This document shows, in pieces, positions 20,094 to 30,036 of a stretch of 64,000 nucleotides of DNA. Position 1 is the stretch's first letter. Each line of letters starts with the position of its first letter. Made by a program: the position numbers and the translations under genes. The notes beneath the pieces were generated by a model. The model made no database searches, had not been told where the DNA came from, and saw only the letters and a program-made list of their open reading frames with translations. The DNA is from Staphylotrichum longicolle (Eukaryota > Ascomycota > Sordariomycetes > Sordariales > Chaetomiaceae), in contig JAHCVI010000004.1 of NCBI GenBank assembly GCA_019096155.1, positions 620,001-684,000 on the forward strand, given 5' to 3'.

Positions 20094-21116
20094 ATGTTGC
20101 ACGCCTCTGACAGCAATCGTGCAGGCCAGGCTCGAAGGCGAACAATCCAGCGCCTAAAGCCTCGCCGAAGCCAGTGTCCTTCAGATGTTCCAGAAGACCA
20201 GGGACCGCAGCGTGAAGGCGGCTCTGTCGCGCCGCCACGAGCACAGGAGGTACAGCCCCCCGCCAGCCAAGTCGGCGCCAAGCGTCAGCGCCACCTCGGC
20301 CGTCATCGACATTCCAGTACCGATGATGGGGACGATTACTGTCCGAGTGTGTGCGGCGACACCGAGCACAGCGAGGATGAGGCTCTCCGACCACCGCGGC
20401 GCAAGCGCCGTAGGGTGAGCACCATGACCACTGCAACCGGCGGAACAGCATCTCAGCAGCGGACCCGTCTGTCCTGCGGCGACTCTTCATCCCGACGCCC
20501 TAGGCGCCAGCGGGGGGCTGCCCGTCCACTATCGCCCCCGGAAAGGGACATTGAGATGGACAGCACCCCCGCCGCAACGTTTGAGGAATTTCCCCTTGGA
20601 GATGCGGTCCTCAAGCGTGTTACCATGGACGGTTCGCCACCCACTTTCATGGTACAGTTCGGCTGGGGTCTATGCGCAGAACACGCAACATTCAAGGAAT
20701 GGCCCCTTGAAGGCGCAGTTCTCAAGCGCGTTACAGCAGACGGCTCGCCCCCCACTCTCATGGTGCAGTTCACGGATCCATGCGCAGATCCATGCGCAGA
20801 GCATGGAGCGGGGCCCTGTGGAACGGAGAATCAGGGGACCACCATGAAGCTGCACCGCCCAGCGAGACAGAAGAGCAACGGGACCACGAAGTGCACGGGC
20901 AAGCCGGCTTCAACGTCAAGGAGGGTGAGGTACACACACAGGGCATGGACAAAGATACTGATGGCTTACACGCAACTGAATATCACGAACCCTGCGGACA
21001 GATTTCCTGCACTAGCTGGCATTGTCGGACGTATGAAGCAGAAAAGGCAGGGCAGTACATTGCTGGCCTGTGGGAAGAAACAATTCCTGGGACCTTATGT
21101 GGCATGTGGCAACTAG
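20094..21116 (+). CDS. Chimeric ORF: SANT-chromo family N-terminus joined to a HET protein tail
   Basis: An open frame of 340 codons. The first half is basic and disordered (RRKRRRV, RRPRRQRG). It then carries two copies of a ~28-residue module, FEEFPLGDAVLKRVTMDGSP and FKEWPLEGAVLKRVTADGSP, each followed by PTxMVQF. A linker matching the 16382 relic (TENQGTTMKLHRPARQKSN, TSRRVRYT) comes next. Exactly where the SANT domain should begin, sequence switches to WTKILMAYTQLNITNPADRF and PALAGIVGRM, the region downstream of HET domains (W..I..Y..L.LT.P.DRLPALSG). A one-base shift near 21047 then separates it from the expected QYIAGLWEETIPG. Whether the ORF is expressed is unknown; the likely native start could be a later Met, for example that of MTTATGG (about 20424). 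Confidence 0.6.
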   Translation: MLHASDSNRAGQARRRTIQRLKPRRSQCPSDVPEDQGPQREGGSVAPPRAQEVQPPASQVGAKRQRHLGRHRHSSTDDGDDYCPSVCGDTEHSEDEALRPPRRKRRRVSTMTTATGGTASQQRTRLSCGDSSSRRPRRQRGAARPLSPPERDIEMDSTPAATFEEFPLGDAVLKRVTMDGSPPTFMVQFGWGLCAEHATFKEWPLEGAVLKRVTADGSPPTLMVQFTDPCADPCAEHGAGPCGTENQGTTMKLHRPARQKSNGTTKCTGKPASTSRRVRYTHRAWTKILMAYTQLNITNPADRFPALAGIVGRMKQKRQGSTLLACGKKQFLGPYVACGN

Positions 21117-21427
21117 CACCAGTTGTGCCCGCGCCGACCGCAGCCATCGGCTCCACCGTCTGGTATCGCTGTGGCACCCTCTCCCCCCGGTCGGTGTCGA
21201 CAGGCGGCGCGGGGATGTCGGCTGTGGTAGAGGCCATAGTGTTCTTTTGTTCCTTTTTCTTTCAGGACGTGGTTTTCGTGTTTTTCTCTACCTCTCTTCA
21301 GCGAGTCTGGAGTCGATACTCTCGGGTGTAATCTTTGTCTGGGCAGTGGCTGATAAGTAATAACTACCTAATTGAGTTCAAGTGGCCGGTTGGCATGTAG
21401 AAGTGAGCAAGCTATGTGCCTTGGGAA

Positions 21428-21560
21428 GGTCTCGAGATGGAGTGACGTGTGGGGGGTGAATGGCGCAGGAAATGGGATCCACCAGTGCCGACCAATCGCC
21501 AAGCGCCAGAGTTCCACAATTTCCATCCAATGGACAGACCACTCTTTTTTTATGCAACCG
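21428..21560. repeat. Dispersed repeat, copy B (partner at 14130-14285)
   Basis: Matches 14130-14285 in the same orientation, with transitions and small gaps. This copy carries the more C/G-rich state at several sites. Confidence 0.65.
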
Positions 21561-21699
21561 CCCTCTGTTTCCACCACCTGCGCGGGGTCGCTCAGCCTGG
21601 CTTATACAACCTCTAAGGGAGCCTGCTCCCAATTGACCCTTAGATCTCCCTGCCTAGGGCCGTATTCTATGCTCTCTAGCTATATATAATCCTGCTATT

Positions 21700-21785
21700 T
21701 AGATACAGTCGTGTCTCTGTTGGCCCCACGGGCCGTCGTCGGGACCCGTTCCACACCCTCCCTCATTCCACTACCTTGCCCATGC
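21700..21785. repeat. Flank repeat shared with 24985-25065
   Basis: The string TAGATAcAGTCGTgTCTC followed by GGGCcGTCGTCGGGaCC and CCCTCCCTC recurs at 24985-25065 with C to T and G to A changes, showing that the duplication reaches beyond the coding region. Confidence 0.6.
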
Positions 21786-22495
21786 CGCCACTGTCATAAA
21801 AATTCCAGGCCAGGGCAGAAAGGAAATGATCTACAGTCACTACGCGAGAGGAAAAGAGGCGCCCGTTTTTGGATCCCGAGAACCCCTGTCTTTCGACCCG
21901 TCCTACCCCCAAGAGATAAGCTTTTGACCGCCTGCATGCACTTTCAGCTCCTTCTCAGACCCACGAGGGGTGGAGAGGAGGCCAGGCGTGAGAGAGGTCC
22001 CGCTCTTGAGGGCCTGGAAATAAATCAGTCATCTCAGTCAACCAGAATGATCACTACTACCGCCAATGCCACTACCACAACCGAAATAAAAATAGCAAGA
22101 AGCGAAGTGAGGATAGTAAACTTACTGTGCACAGTATACATCGTTCACCAAACTGGAAGACAGTGTTGGTACATCGGATAGAGGACTACCATCCAAAGAA
22201 TATCAGCCTCACCAAGTACTTGTTGCTCAAGCTCACATGCACATACGTAGTAGTTTGCACAGTAACACACATCCATAGTTGCTATTTTGCGTAGTGAGCA
22301 ACGAAGTTATTTAAAAGGGTGCTCGGGACGTGACTCGGCACTTCCCATTAGACAGGAAGCAGCTGAAGAGAAAGCATGAGGAAGGAAAGGTGGAGAGCGC
22401 CTTAGAGCATGACTGGAATACCAATCTGTCAAACAAAGCATTATGAAAAGGTTCGGATCAGAGTCAACCCTCAGGTGAGCGCTTCGGATATCTCC

Positions 22496-22640
22496 ATCGT
22501 CGCCCTTGCCCCGAGTCTGAATACAATTCTTGGTGGATCTAGAAAGATGGTGTATGCTTCGACTGTACGAAACTAGCGCACCGGTAGCTAGATTGCTGGG
22601 ACTAGAACCAAGGAAACAAGGGGCTAGTAGGCTAGTAGCA
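22496..22640. repeat. Dispersed repeat, copy B (partner at 6980-7115)
   Basis: The less mutated copy of the pair. A 67-codon plus ORF (22530-22733) and a 155-codon minus ORF (22307-22774) overlap it; neither shows a recognisable domain. Confidence 0.7.
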
Positions 22641-22874
22641 TTTAAGATATTGAGAAGTAGGGCTTTAAATTTCAAAACTCTAAGCCTTGGTTGTAGGCCT
22701 CGTTCGGATGGCGTGCCTATATATAGCGGCTGAGATACTTGGTCTCGGCCTAGCCTACCTCGTAAAACTCGCACTTTCGTAGCTTGGTATTGTACTTGCT
22801 ATGAGATTGGAAGATGTTTATTTGTAGATCTGGGCTTGGGAGGGGGCGAGAAGGGACGTTAAGGAGGCTTATTC

Positions 22875-22965
22875 TAGGAGGCGTAGTTCAGGTGGTACAT
22901 TCTAGGAGGTGCATTTCAGGTGGTATATTCAGGAGGTGCATTTTAGGAGGTATGTCCTAGGCCGC
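22875..22965. repeat. 15-bp minisatellite array (unit TTCTAGGAGGTGCAT)
   Basis: Six or so degenerate units of 13-15 bp built on [TC]CTAGG[AC]GG[TC][GA][TC]AT. The same unit occurs inverted at 25765-25980 and again at 56930 and 60170. Confidence 0.65.
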
Positions 22966-22984
22966 CAGGTCGTATATCCTCGTA

Positions 22985-25100
22985 GGCGTATTTATTTTAT
23001 TCTCTATAGTATATTTTACAATAGTATAGCCCAAAGTAGCTTATAAATAGAAATACTTATATATCTTAAACCCCTAGATTAGTTAAATACTAGACGAGAG
23101 TACTAGCAAGCTCGATTCGGTAGGTGCCGAGCTATACCTTTAGCCCTGCGGCTAATATAGTGCCGTTCCTAGTCGTAGTATTGATCTACAATAAAGCTCC
23201 GATAGCTATAGCCTCCCTCGACATTGTAATTACTATAACGATAACGATCGAGCGTATATAGTAGGCTTATATACGCTACTAGACGACGAAGAGAATAACG
23301 ACTATAAGCTGGCCGATGCTAGCCTATAGATGTAGTCACCTGCTAGCCGAGACTAGGCCAATCTATAGTATACTACTAGCCGCTATAACGTAACGACCGG
23401 CGGAATGGCGTCGTAACGCGGCCTTAGCCGTCGTCGATATTGCGATATCGATGATAAGGAGGACTACTATCCTAGTATATATAGCGACGTTGAATATAAC
23501 GAGGATGATATTGTCTAGCCGCTGCTGTATAAACGCTATAGGGGGGATACTATAACTATTCTAACCGGCGGAATAGCATCTTAGTAGTAGACCCGTCTAT
23601 CCTATGGCGATTCTTCGAAAGGCGCTCTAAGATCGTCCCGATACCCTAGGTACTAGCGCGGCGTTACCTATCCGCTATCGTCCTTGGAAAAGGATATTGA
23701 AATGGCTAGAACCCCTACTGTAACATTCGAGGAATTATACCTTAGAGATATAGTCTTCAAGTATATTATAATAGACGGTTCGCCATCTACTTTTATAATA
23801 TAGTTTACCTAGGATCTATATATAGAATATATAGCATCTAGGGAATAGCCCCTCAGAGACGTAGTCCTCAAGCGTATTACAATAGATAGTTCGTTACCCA
23901 CTTTCAACGTATAGTTTACCTAGGATCTATACGTAGAATATAGAATAGGGTAGGGGCACTATAGAGCGGAGAATCAAAGTATTACTATAAAGAGGCACTA
24001 TCTAGCGAGATAGAAGAGCAACTAGATTACTAAGTATAAGGACAAACCAACTTCAACTTTAAGGAGGGCAAGGTATACCCTAGTAGACGATACAACGATC
24101 CTTCGGCTAAAGGGGCAGGGACTTTCTTAGATCGAGATCGCTAAGCAGTTCCTAGGGTGTAGTACTGGGGCTATCTAGTTGAGGTATTATACTAAGCTTA
24201 AAAGGGAGGAGGAGTAGGAGGTGGAGGCGATTTACTAGTATAGAACGTAGGATAATAGCGACCTAGAACTACTTATAAGATACATAGGTAGAGAGGAGAT
24301 ATAGGAGCCCTACGAGAATATAGTAGAGATGTAGGTACTTGACGAGTATAAGCGTCTTTATAGGTAGATTACTATAGATACTGTCTATGACTTTGCCTTG
24401 GCTGTATAATAACTTTATTTACGCGTTAGTCTAGCATTTGCTTCTTTTGTAAGGCGTGAACCTTTTTACTTAATTATCTCAAAGGATTATATCTTGTATT
24501 ATTCATCGTCGCGCCCCTTACCAAATCTATTCCTAGGTATATCTTGTATTGCTATAACTATAGTATACCTCTTGGTCTGGTATAGCTAGTTGTAAATGCT
24601 TACTACTAGAAAGCTTTAGTTTCCTATACTATGTCTTTAACTATTGTATAACTCTAGAATAAACCTCTAGTAGCGCTATCGACGGTCTAAATATAATCTT
24701 TAGAATAATTGGTAGAAGACTAGCCGTTGACCTTCTAGATCGGACGTCCGGTGAAAAACTTTCGCCTATACTCTTTTAGGCTACCAATACTAAGAGGCTT
24801 AGCCGTAACGATCGCCTAGCACCTTGCTAGTTAGCTAGTTTACAATTCTTCGTATAGAAAGGGTTATCTAAAGAAGGGCGTTTTATCTTTAAGGCTTTTA
24901 TAATTGGCTTACTTTATAATATATATCCCTCCCTCGATATCCCGACGACCTGGCTTATCTACTCGCCGAAGTCTCCTACCATTAGATATAGTCGTATCTC
25001 ATTGTATCCTAGGGGCTGTCGTCGGGGCCTATTCTATATGCCCTCCCTCGTTCTAACCCCGTCTGCTAGTACTAGGCACTAGAAGCTTCTTTTGCCCTAT
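22985..25100. repeat. RIPped segmental duplication, copy B
   Basis: Collinear first with 20250-20860 (N-terminal part of the SANT-chromo family), then with 16430-17292 (SANT, chromodomain and 3' flank), then with 21700-21785. It therefore preserves the order of the ancestral locus that is split in the other copies. Nearly all differences are C to T or G to A. Confidence 0.75.
23702..24409 (+). pseudogene. SANT/Myb-like plus chromodomain protein, full-order RIP relic
   Basis: One uninterrupted frame of 236 codons, no indels, with stops only at Gln/Trp-type positions. Order: first module TFEELYLRDIVFKYIIIDGS, second module (REx-PLRDVVLKRITIDSS), basic linker, SANT-like helix-turn-helix RRARYTLVDDTTILRLKGQG with IEIAKQF and LRYYTKLKREEE, chromodomain strand DLELLIRYIGREEI, a stop where Trp of WEP belongs, and the tail DEYKRLYR and TVYDFALAV before TAA at 24407-24409. 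It shows that the intact family joins two N-terminal repeats, a SANT domain and a chromodomain in one protein. Heavily inactivated here. Confidence 0.75.
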
Positions 25101-25612
25101 AAGGAAATAGCGCTTACCCTCTATTCTATGTAACTATATCGGGCCCTCGCGAGAATATATTAGAGTAACTAGGATAGGTTGTATACCGTGCTAGTATCTA
25201 GCGTTAGTATCTATAGAGGTAGCTATACTTTTGAAAGATCCGGCCATTATATCTATACTCCTAGTACCGTAGTATTTCCGGTCGATTCCTTTTGCTTAGG
25301 ATAGTATAGACTAGAGCAAATATAGTATTGTACTAAGGATAGATTGCTTCTTCATTCTACCGATGCTTGCATTAGTATCTATAAAAATTGCTAATGGTTA
25401 AGAATTAGCAGCCATTATATCTATAGTCCCAACAACGAGGTTTAGACTAGATACTACGGCCTTTACATTTATAGCCCTAACAACGAGGGTTCGGACTTGG
25501 CTATATTGATGGTAGAATCGTAGTAGTAGTATTGTAGTTGATCTTGGTAGTGACCTTGGTAACCTACTTCGCTTCCTCCTCTACGATCTATACTATAAGT
25601 TCCTTCGACAAT
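25101..25612. other. AT-rich RIPped stretch, no gene resolved
   Basis: Stops are dense in all frames and I recognise no motif. Confidence 0.4.
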
Positions 25613-25724
25613 AACTCTATTTCGGTTTGAGATATAAAGTATTTGATTAATCTAGGGGCTTACGATACAACTCTATTTCGGTTTGAGATATAAAGTATTT
25701 GATTAATCTAGGGCTTTACAATAT
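25613..25724. repeat. 56-bp tandem duplication, two near-identical copies
   Basis: The stretch starting AACTCTATTTCGGTTTGAG at 25613 repeats at 25669 with no mismatch over at least 40 bases. It sits in RIPped DNA, so it arose after most mutation or is too short to attract RIP. Confidence 0.8.
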
Positions 25725-25764
25725 AAGTATCGCTTTTTTAGAGCTACTTTGGGTATATAACGAA

Positions 25765-25980
25765 TATACCTCCTAGAATACGCGACTAGTTATATAGAAT
25801 GTACTACCAAGAATGTACGGCCTAGAATATATAGCCTGGAATGTACGGCCTGGAATATATAGCCTAGAATGTACGGCCTAGAATATACCGCCTAGAATAT
25901 ACCGCCTAAAATATACCTCCTAGAATGTACTACCTAAAATACACCTCCTATAAAAGTACTACCTAAAATGTAACTTTGTG
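25765..25980. repeat. 15-bp minisatellite array, inverted relative to 22875
   Basis: About twelve units around CCTAGAATGTACGG and CCTAGAATATACC. The reverse complement matches the unit at 22875-22965, so the two arrays face each other across 2.8 kb of duplicated DNA. Confidence 0.7.
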
Positions 25981-26759
25981 GTTTAGGCTATCCTATTAAT
26001 AGTAGGTAGCTACCTATACTCGAGTAGTCTTAACTTAGTAGGCTGACCCGACGATATAGATATAATAGGGCATCGCGTTACAACCAATGCTCGCGCCAGT
26101 CGGCGAGATGGGTAGAGTTATAACTAATTGCGGAGCGGGCGGAGCAGGGCTCCTTGCCAAAGCGAGAGTAGAGAGCATATCAACTAATTGGATAGAACAA
26201 AGTCAGACAATATACTAAGTAGTCTCGTATACCCTAGTAATGATATACTAAAGACTTATATAAGTGCTAGTATACCTAGCTTATTAGTAACCCTATACCT
26301 ATCTATAATAAACCTGCAACTATATCCTTATTAGTAGCTAAGCCGACGCTACCTAAGAGCTATAGGAGGGCCCTAGCTTAGACTTTTAAGCTTCCTACCC
26401 TTAGAGACTAAGTTATAATATTTTACGAAAACTAAAAGGTATACGATTAGTAAATGAAATATAGATAAGGAATTCCCTAATAGTAAAGTATATTAGATAT
26501 ACTATTTAGCTTCTTACTATTAATACTAGCTATAAGCTATAAACTTTAAGAAGTGGACTGTAGAACCTACCTATTACCCCCGTTCCTACACTTAATAATA
26601 GCTATATCCGCTTTACTAGCCTACTCTATAAGCATAGCTCTTCCTACTCTATTAAATATAATCCCCTTCCCTCCCTCTATATACCTAGCGACATACTCTA
26701 TCTACTAGCCCAACGCCTTGGCACTATAGAAGACCTCCTCTATATACTTTAGTACGGGG
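25981..26759. other. AT-rich RIPped stretch, no gene resolved
   Basis: A short less-mutated GC-rich segment lies near 26080-26170. No coding pattern recognised. Confidence 0.4.
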
Positions 26760-27130
26760 TATTATATATATATAGGTGGGGCGTAGCGCGAGTGGATGGT
26801 AGTGACCTAGAGGTTGCGGATTTAGGTATTCCATTTAGCGAGTTACAGGGTGGATTTGGCGGTGTTTTTATTAGATTTGAGATCTTTAAGGGCGTATTTT
26901 AGCCGGAGATATTTAGTAAAGGCGTCTTTATAGTTGAAGATAACGTAGCTAGGGTAAGTCTTATTGTTGATATAGGCGCCTTTGGTATAGCGTTAGTATT
27001 TGAAGAGGAAGTATAGGGCTTCGATATAGCGCTTCTAGAGTTTCTTCTAGCCGAAGGTCTTTTTATAGCTAGTAAAGTTAAAGATATAATTGTACTTGTA
27101 AAGCATATTAGGGGGATTCTTCTTCTATCG
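26760..27130 (-). pseudogene. Unidentified coding relic next to the 99-bp array
   Basis: A minus frame reads KRYIEALYFLFKY, GAYINNKTYPSYVIFNYKD and AFTKYLRLKYALKDLK with stops at Gln-like positions. It is protein-like, but a second minus frame is also open over part of it, so even the frame is uncertain. Family not recognised. Confidence 0.25.
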
Positions 27131-27183
27131 GTAGGCGCTTTTCTTTTTTCGGTAAGAGGTATACTAGGTTCGGCTACGAGACG

Positions 27184-27670
27184 GCTTTCTATAGATCTCG
27201 CTATTCCCCTTTAGCATTTAGCATTGCTAGTAGGTACTCTTCTTTACCTAGTAGGAAAAGTAATAGGTATTGCCGTGAAATAGCTTTCTATAGATCTTGC
27301 CGTTCCCCTTTTATATTTTGCATTGCTAGTAGATACTCTTTTTATATAGGTAGGAGGTATATTAGATTTGGCTATAAAATAGCTTTCTATAGATCTCGCC
27401 GTTCCCCTTTGTTATTTAATATTACTAGCGGGTATTTGTCTTTACCCAGTAGGAAGAGTAGTTGGTATAGCTACGAGATAGCTTTTTATAGATCTCGCTA
27501 TTCCCTTTTACTATTTGGCATTACTAGCGGGTACTTTTCTTTCGCTAGTAGGATATATAGTAGTTTTTATCGTAAAACTACTTTCTATAGATCTTATAAC
27601 TCGCCTTTAGCGTTTAGTATTGCTTATAGGTACTCTCCCTCTCTACCTAAGCCGTTCTAGTAGCTAGCGC
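27184..27670. repeat. 99-bp tandem array, five units
   Basis: The anchor [GA]CTTTCTATAGATCT recurs at 27184, 27283, 27382, 27481 (CTTTTTATAGATCT) and 27580: exactly 99 bp (33 codons) each time. Perfect phase in heavily mutated DNA suggests an ancestral coding repeat. Confidence 0.85.
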
Positions 27671-28654
27671 TATAGGCCTACTTGGGTCCTTAGGTATCGA
27701 ATCTCGAATGGGATCGAAATACTAGCTAGACGATCTGATAATCGGACTAGGATATACCGGTTTAGGCGAAAACTAAATGGGATTGTAATCCTAGCTAGAC
27801 GATTCGATATACCTTGCCGTAGCTTTACAATCGGCCTCTTCTATAGCCGATTCGCTTATATTCTATCGAGGCTTAGGGTTGTTTTCTAGTAGTCTAGAGA
27901 GGGTAGAGCGGTTAGGAAGGTAGTCGTTACCGAACTATCGTTGTAGTTCTCTAGAACGGTACTTTTTAGAAATGGCTTCTCTTAGAGAGGTAATATTAAG
28001 TTATCTACTTACTAGTTTTGAAACTAGGGCTAAATAAGCCGTTTAGTTATAAGACTAGTACGGCTAAAGAAGCCTAGTATACTCTTGCCCGATTCTATAG
28101 CCTATATAGCAAGGTATTGCCTTATCGATTTAGGTATTGAGTCCTTGTCCTTGCTACTTTTAATGCTCTTTTCGGCTAGTATCTTGAACTTAGTATACTT
28201 GTTAGTAGAGATACTATAGGTCTAGTCTATTAGTACTAAAGGCGGTAGGATAGCCGGGCATAGTATAAACGAAGTAGCTTAGATAGAGTCTCCTAGGTTA
28301 AGGAAGTATAAAGGGGTTATCTAACACGGCATTTTCCTTATAGAAGAGTCTTTAGGGCTATTAGTAAGAGGAGACTACCTTGGACGCTTCCTTGTACTAT
28401 CAACCTATAGCGGGCTTGATTTAGTAGATAGTAAATAGGTGGGATAGGGCTTTAATATTTAAGTAAAGGGCGATAATATAGCTAATTCGCTATAATATAA
28501 ACTATATATAATTACTAGCTTAGAGAAGGAGCGAGAGATTGCCAGAAAGGGTTGAATTTCTACTATCGCTAATCTTAGGTTTATAAGGTTTATAGGCGGC
28601 CTAAAGTTATCGAGTCTAGGTATAGTAAGTAGTTAATGTAAATAGGCAAGTAAA
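27671..28654. other. AT-rich RIPped stretch, no gene resolved
   Basis: Repeated use of CTCGC/TATAG-type words, no recognisable domain in six frames. Confidence 0.35.
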
Positions 28655-28870
28655 TAGAAAGGAGTAAAGGCCTATATAAGATAGATAGAATATAACAAGT
28701 TGACAGTATTTTTAACGTTTTATAGGAGATACTAGGCATTCTAGCTCCCTAGTCCTTCCTCTATTACCCTTTCCCCTCTATACTATCTATAACCCTTCCT
28801 CTACATATATTAACATTATACCTATATCCCCAAGTAAGTCTGGCTAGCCTGGCAATTTCTAGGTGAACGA
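28655..28870. repeat. LTR-like dispersed repeat, copy A
   Basis: Shares CCTATATAAGATAGATAGAA and, downstream, a pyrimidine-rich tract, TATACTATCTAyrACCCTT and AAGtctGGCyrGyCTrGCAA with 33460-33640. TATATAAG followed by a transcribed-leader-like tract and then a conserved box is the layout of a retrotransposon LTR end. The boundaries are not resolved. Confidence 0.5.
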
Positions 28871-30034
28871 CCTAGTCCTAGGGCTAGCCCCAAGCTTAGC
28901 TTAGGTTAAATAGTAGTTTAGGCGATAGGAGCCTATGTCTATAAGTCCGGGTATAGTGCGATCAGCATTTGGAGGGAAAAACTTGCAGGAGGTAGATAGC
29001 TAGGATATAGTGCTTTCCTACTATAGCTAGGGAGTGTATACTAGTACTATTAGAGAAACTGCCTAGTTTTACAATGTACTTAAAAAGTACTATTCTCTTA
29101 CGTTTTTAATACTATCCAAGGGCATTATCAATACGATATAGAGCGTATAAAAAGTTAGGTTTATACTTATATCAATTTACAAGCAATATTGCTATCATTA
29201 CAGTAGATATATATCAACTTCCTACTCCCTTCTTTGGTGTCTTATCTCTACTATATAGCGCCCTACCTATATTCTCCAAGCTAGTACTTGGCCCTAGTAG
29301 GTCAGAGTAAATACTACTAGCAAATATATAACCTATAGTATCGATATTCCCTGATGAACTAGAAGGGGCTATAGTAATATAGAGAATATAACTATATAAT
29401 TAATATATTATCCTATTTGATTATCTTGAATAAGTATTTATAGTTTAGGTTAGCCAAGTCAAGGCTAGTTAGGTTAAAGCGAACTCGCTTTCTATTTAGA
29501 AAGAGATATCTCTAGCCGACTCTTCTAAAGAGTTGGCTTACTTGGTCCTCTTTTTAGTTTAGTCTTTGTTAACTAGCTGGAAGGGGATTTACTATAGAGG
29601 GTTACTCTTCTATAATAACTTCTATAATAACTTCTATAATAACTTCGATCTAGGAAGAGATATCGTTAGTCGATTTATCTAGAGAGTTAGCCTATTTAGT
29701 TCTCTTCTTAGTTTAGTCTTAGTTAGCTAGTCGAAAGAGAATTTACTAGGGAATATAGAGTGTTAGGGCTAGCCCGCTTGTCATTTCCATTTCTATCCGA
29801 TATAGTGTTTAGGCTGTAGACTTGCCAATAATTATTCGTCTTTGTACTTTTGAAGTAGCGTAGGCATTGCGATACTCTATGTAGAGTTGTTTTAGTAGCT
29901 CGCCTAAGAGACTCGACGACCTCTTCTAAACTTGGGCCTAGATATAGAGGAATAAATTGAGAGAGCAACTAATTATAAAAGGCTAAGTTGAAAGGAGAGG
30001 GCCCGCTCCTAACTCTATAGTTATATATATCAAC
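28871..30034. other. AT-rich RIPped stretch, no gene resolved
   Basis: Contains a triplicated 12-bp word (TTCTATAATAAC, about 29610-29646). An 81-codon minus frame (29723-29968) has no recognisable domain. Confidence 0.4.
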
Positions 30035-30036
30035 TA

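Larger units (their letters stand above)
21117..22869. other. Balanced-composition flank, no supported gene
   Basis: The HET-tail frame continues to about 21115 in the alternative frame and then fades. Short ORFs on both strands have no recognisable domain. The stretch is mostly made of dispersed repeats listed separately (21428, 21700, 22496). Confidence 0.4.

Noticed and set aside
22307..22774. A 155-codon minus ORF as a gene
   Set aside because: No recognisable domain, overlaps a dispersed repeat shared with 6980-7115, and the repeat copy there lacks the ORF.
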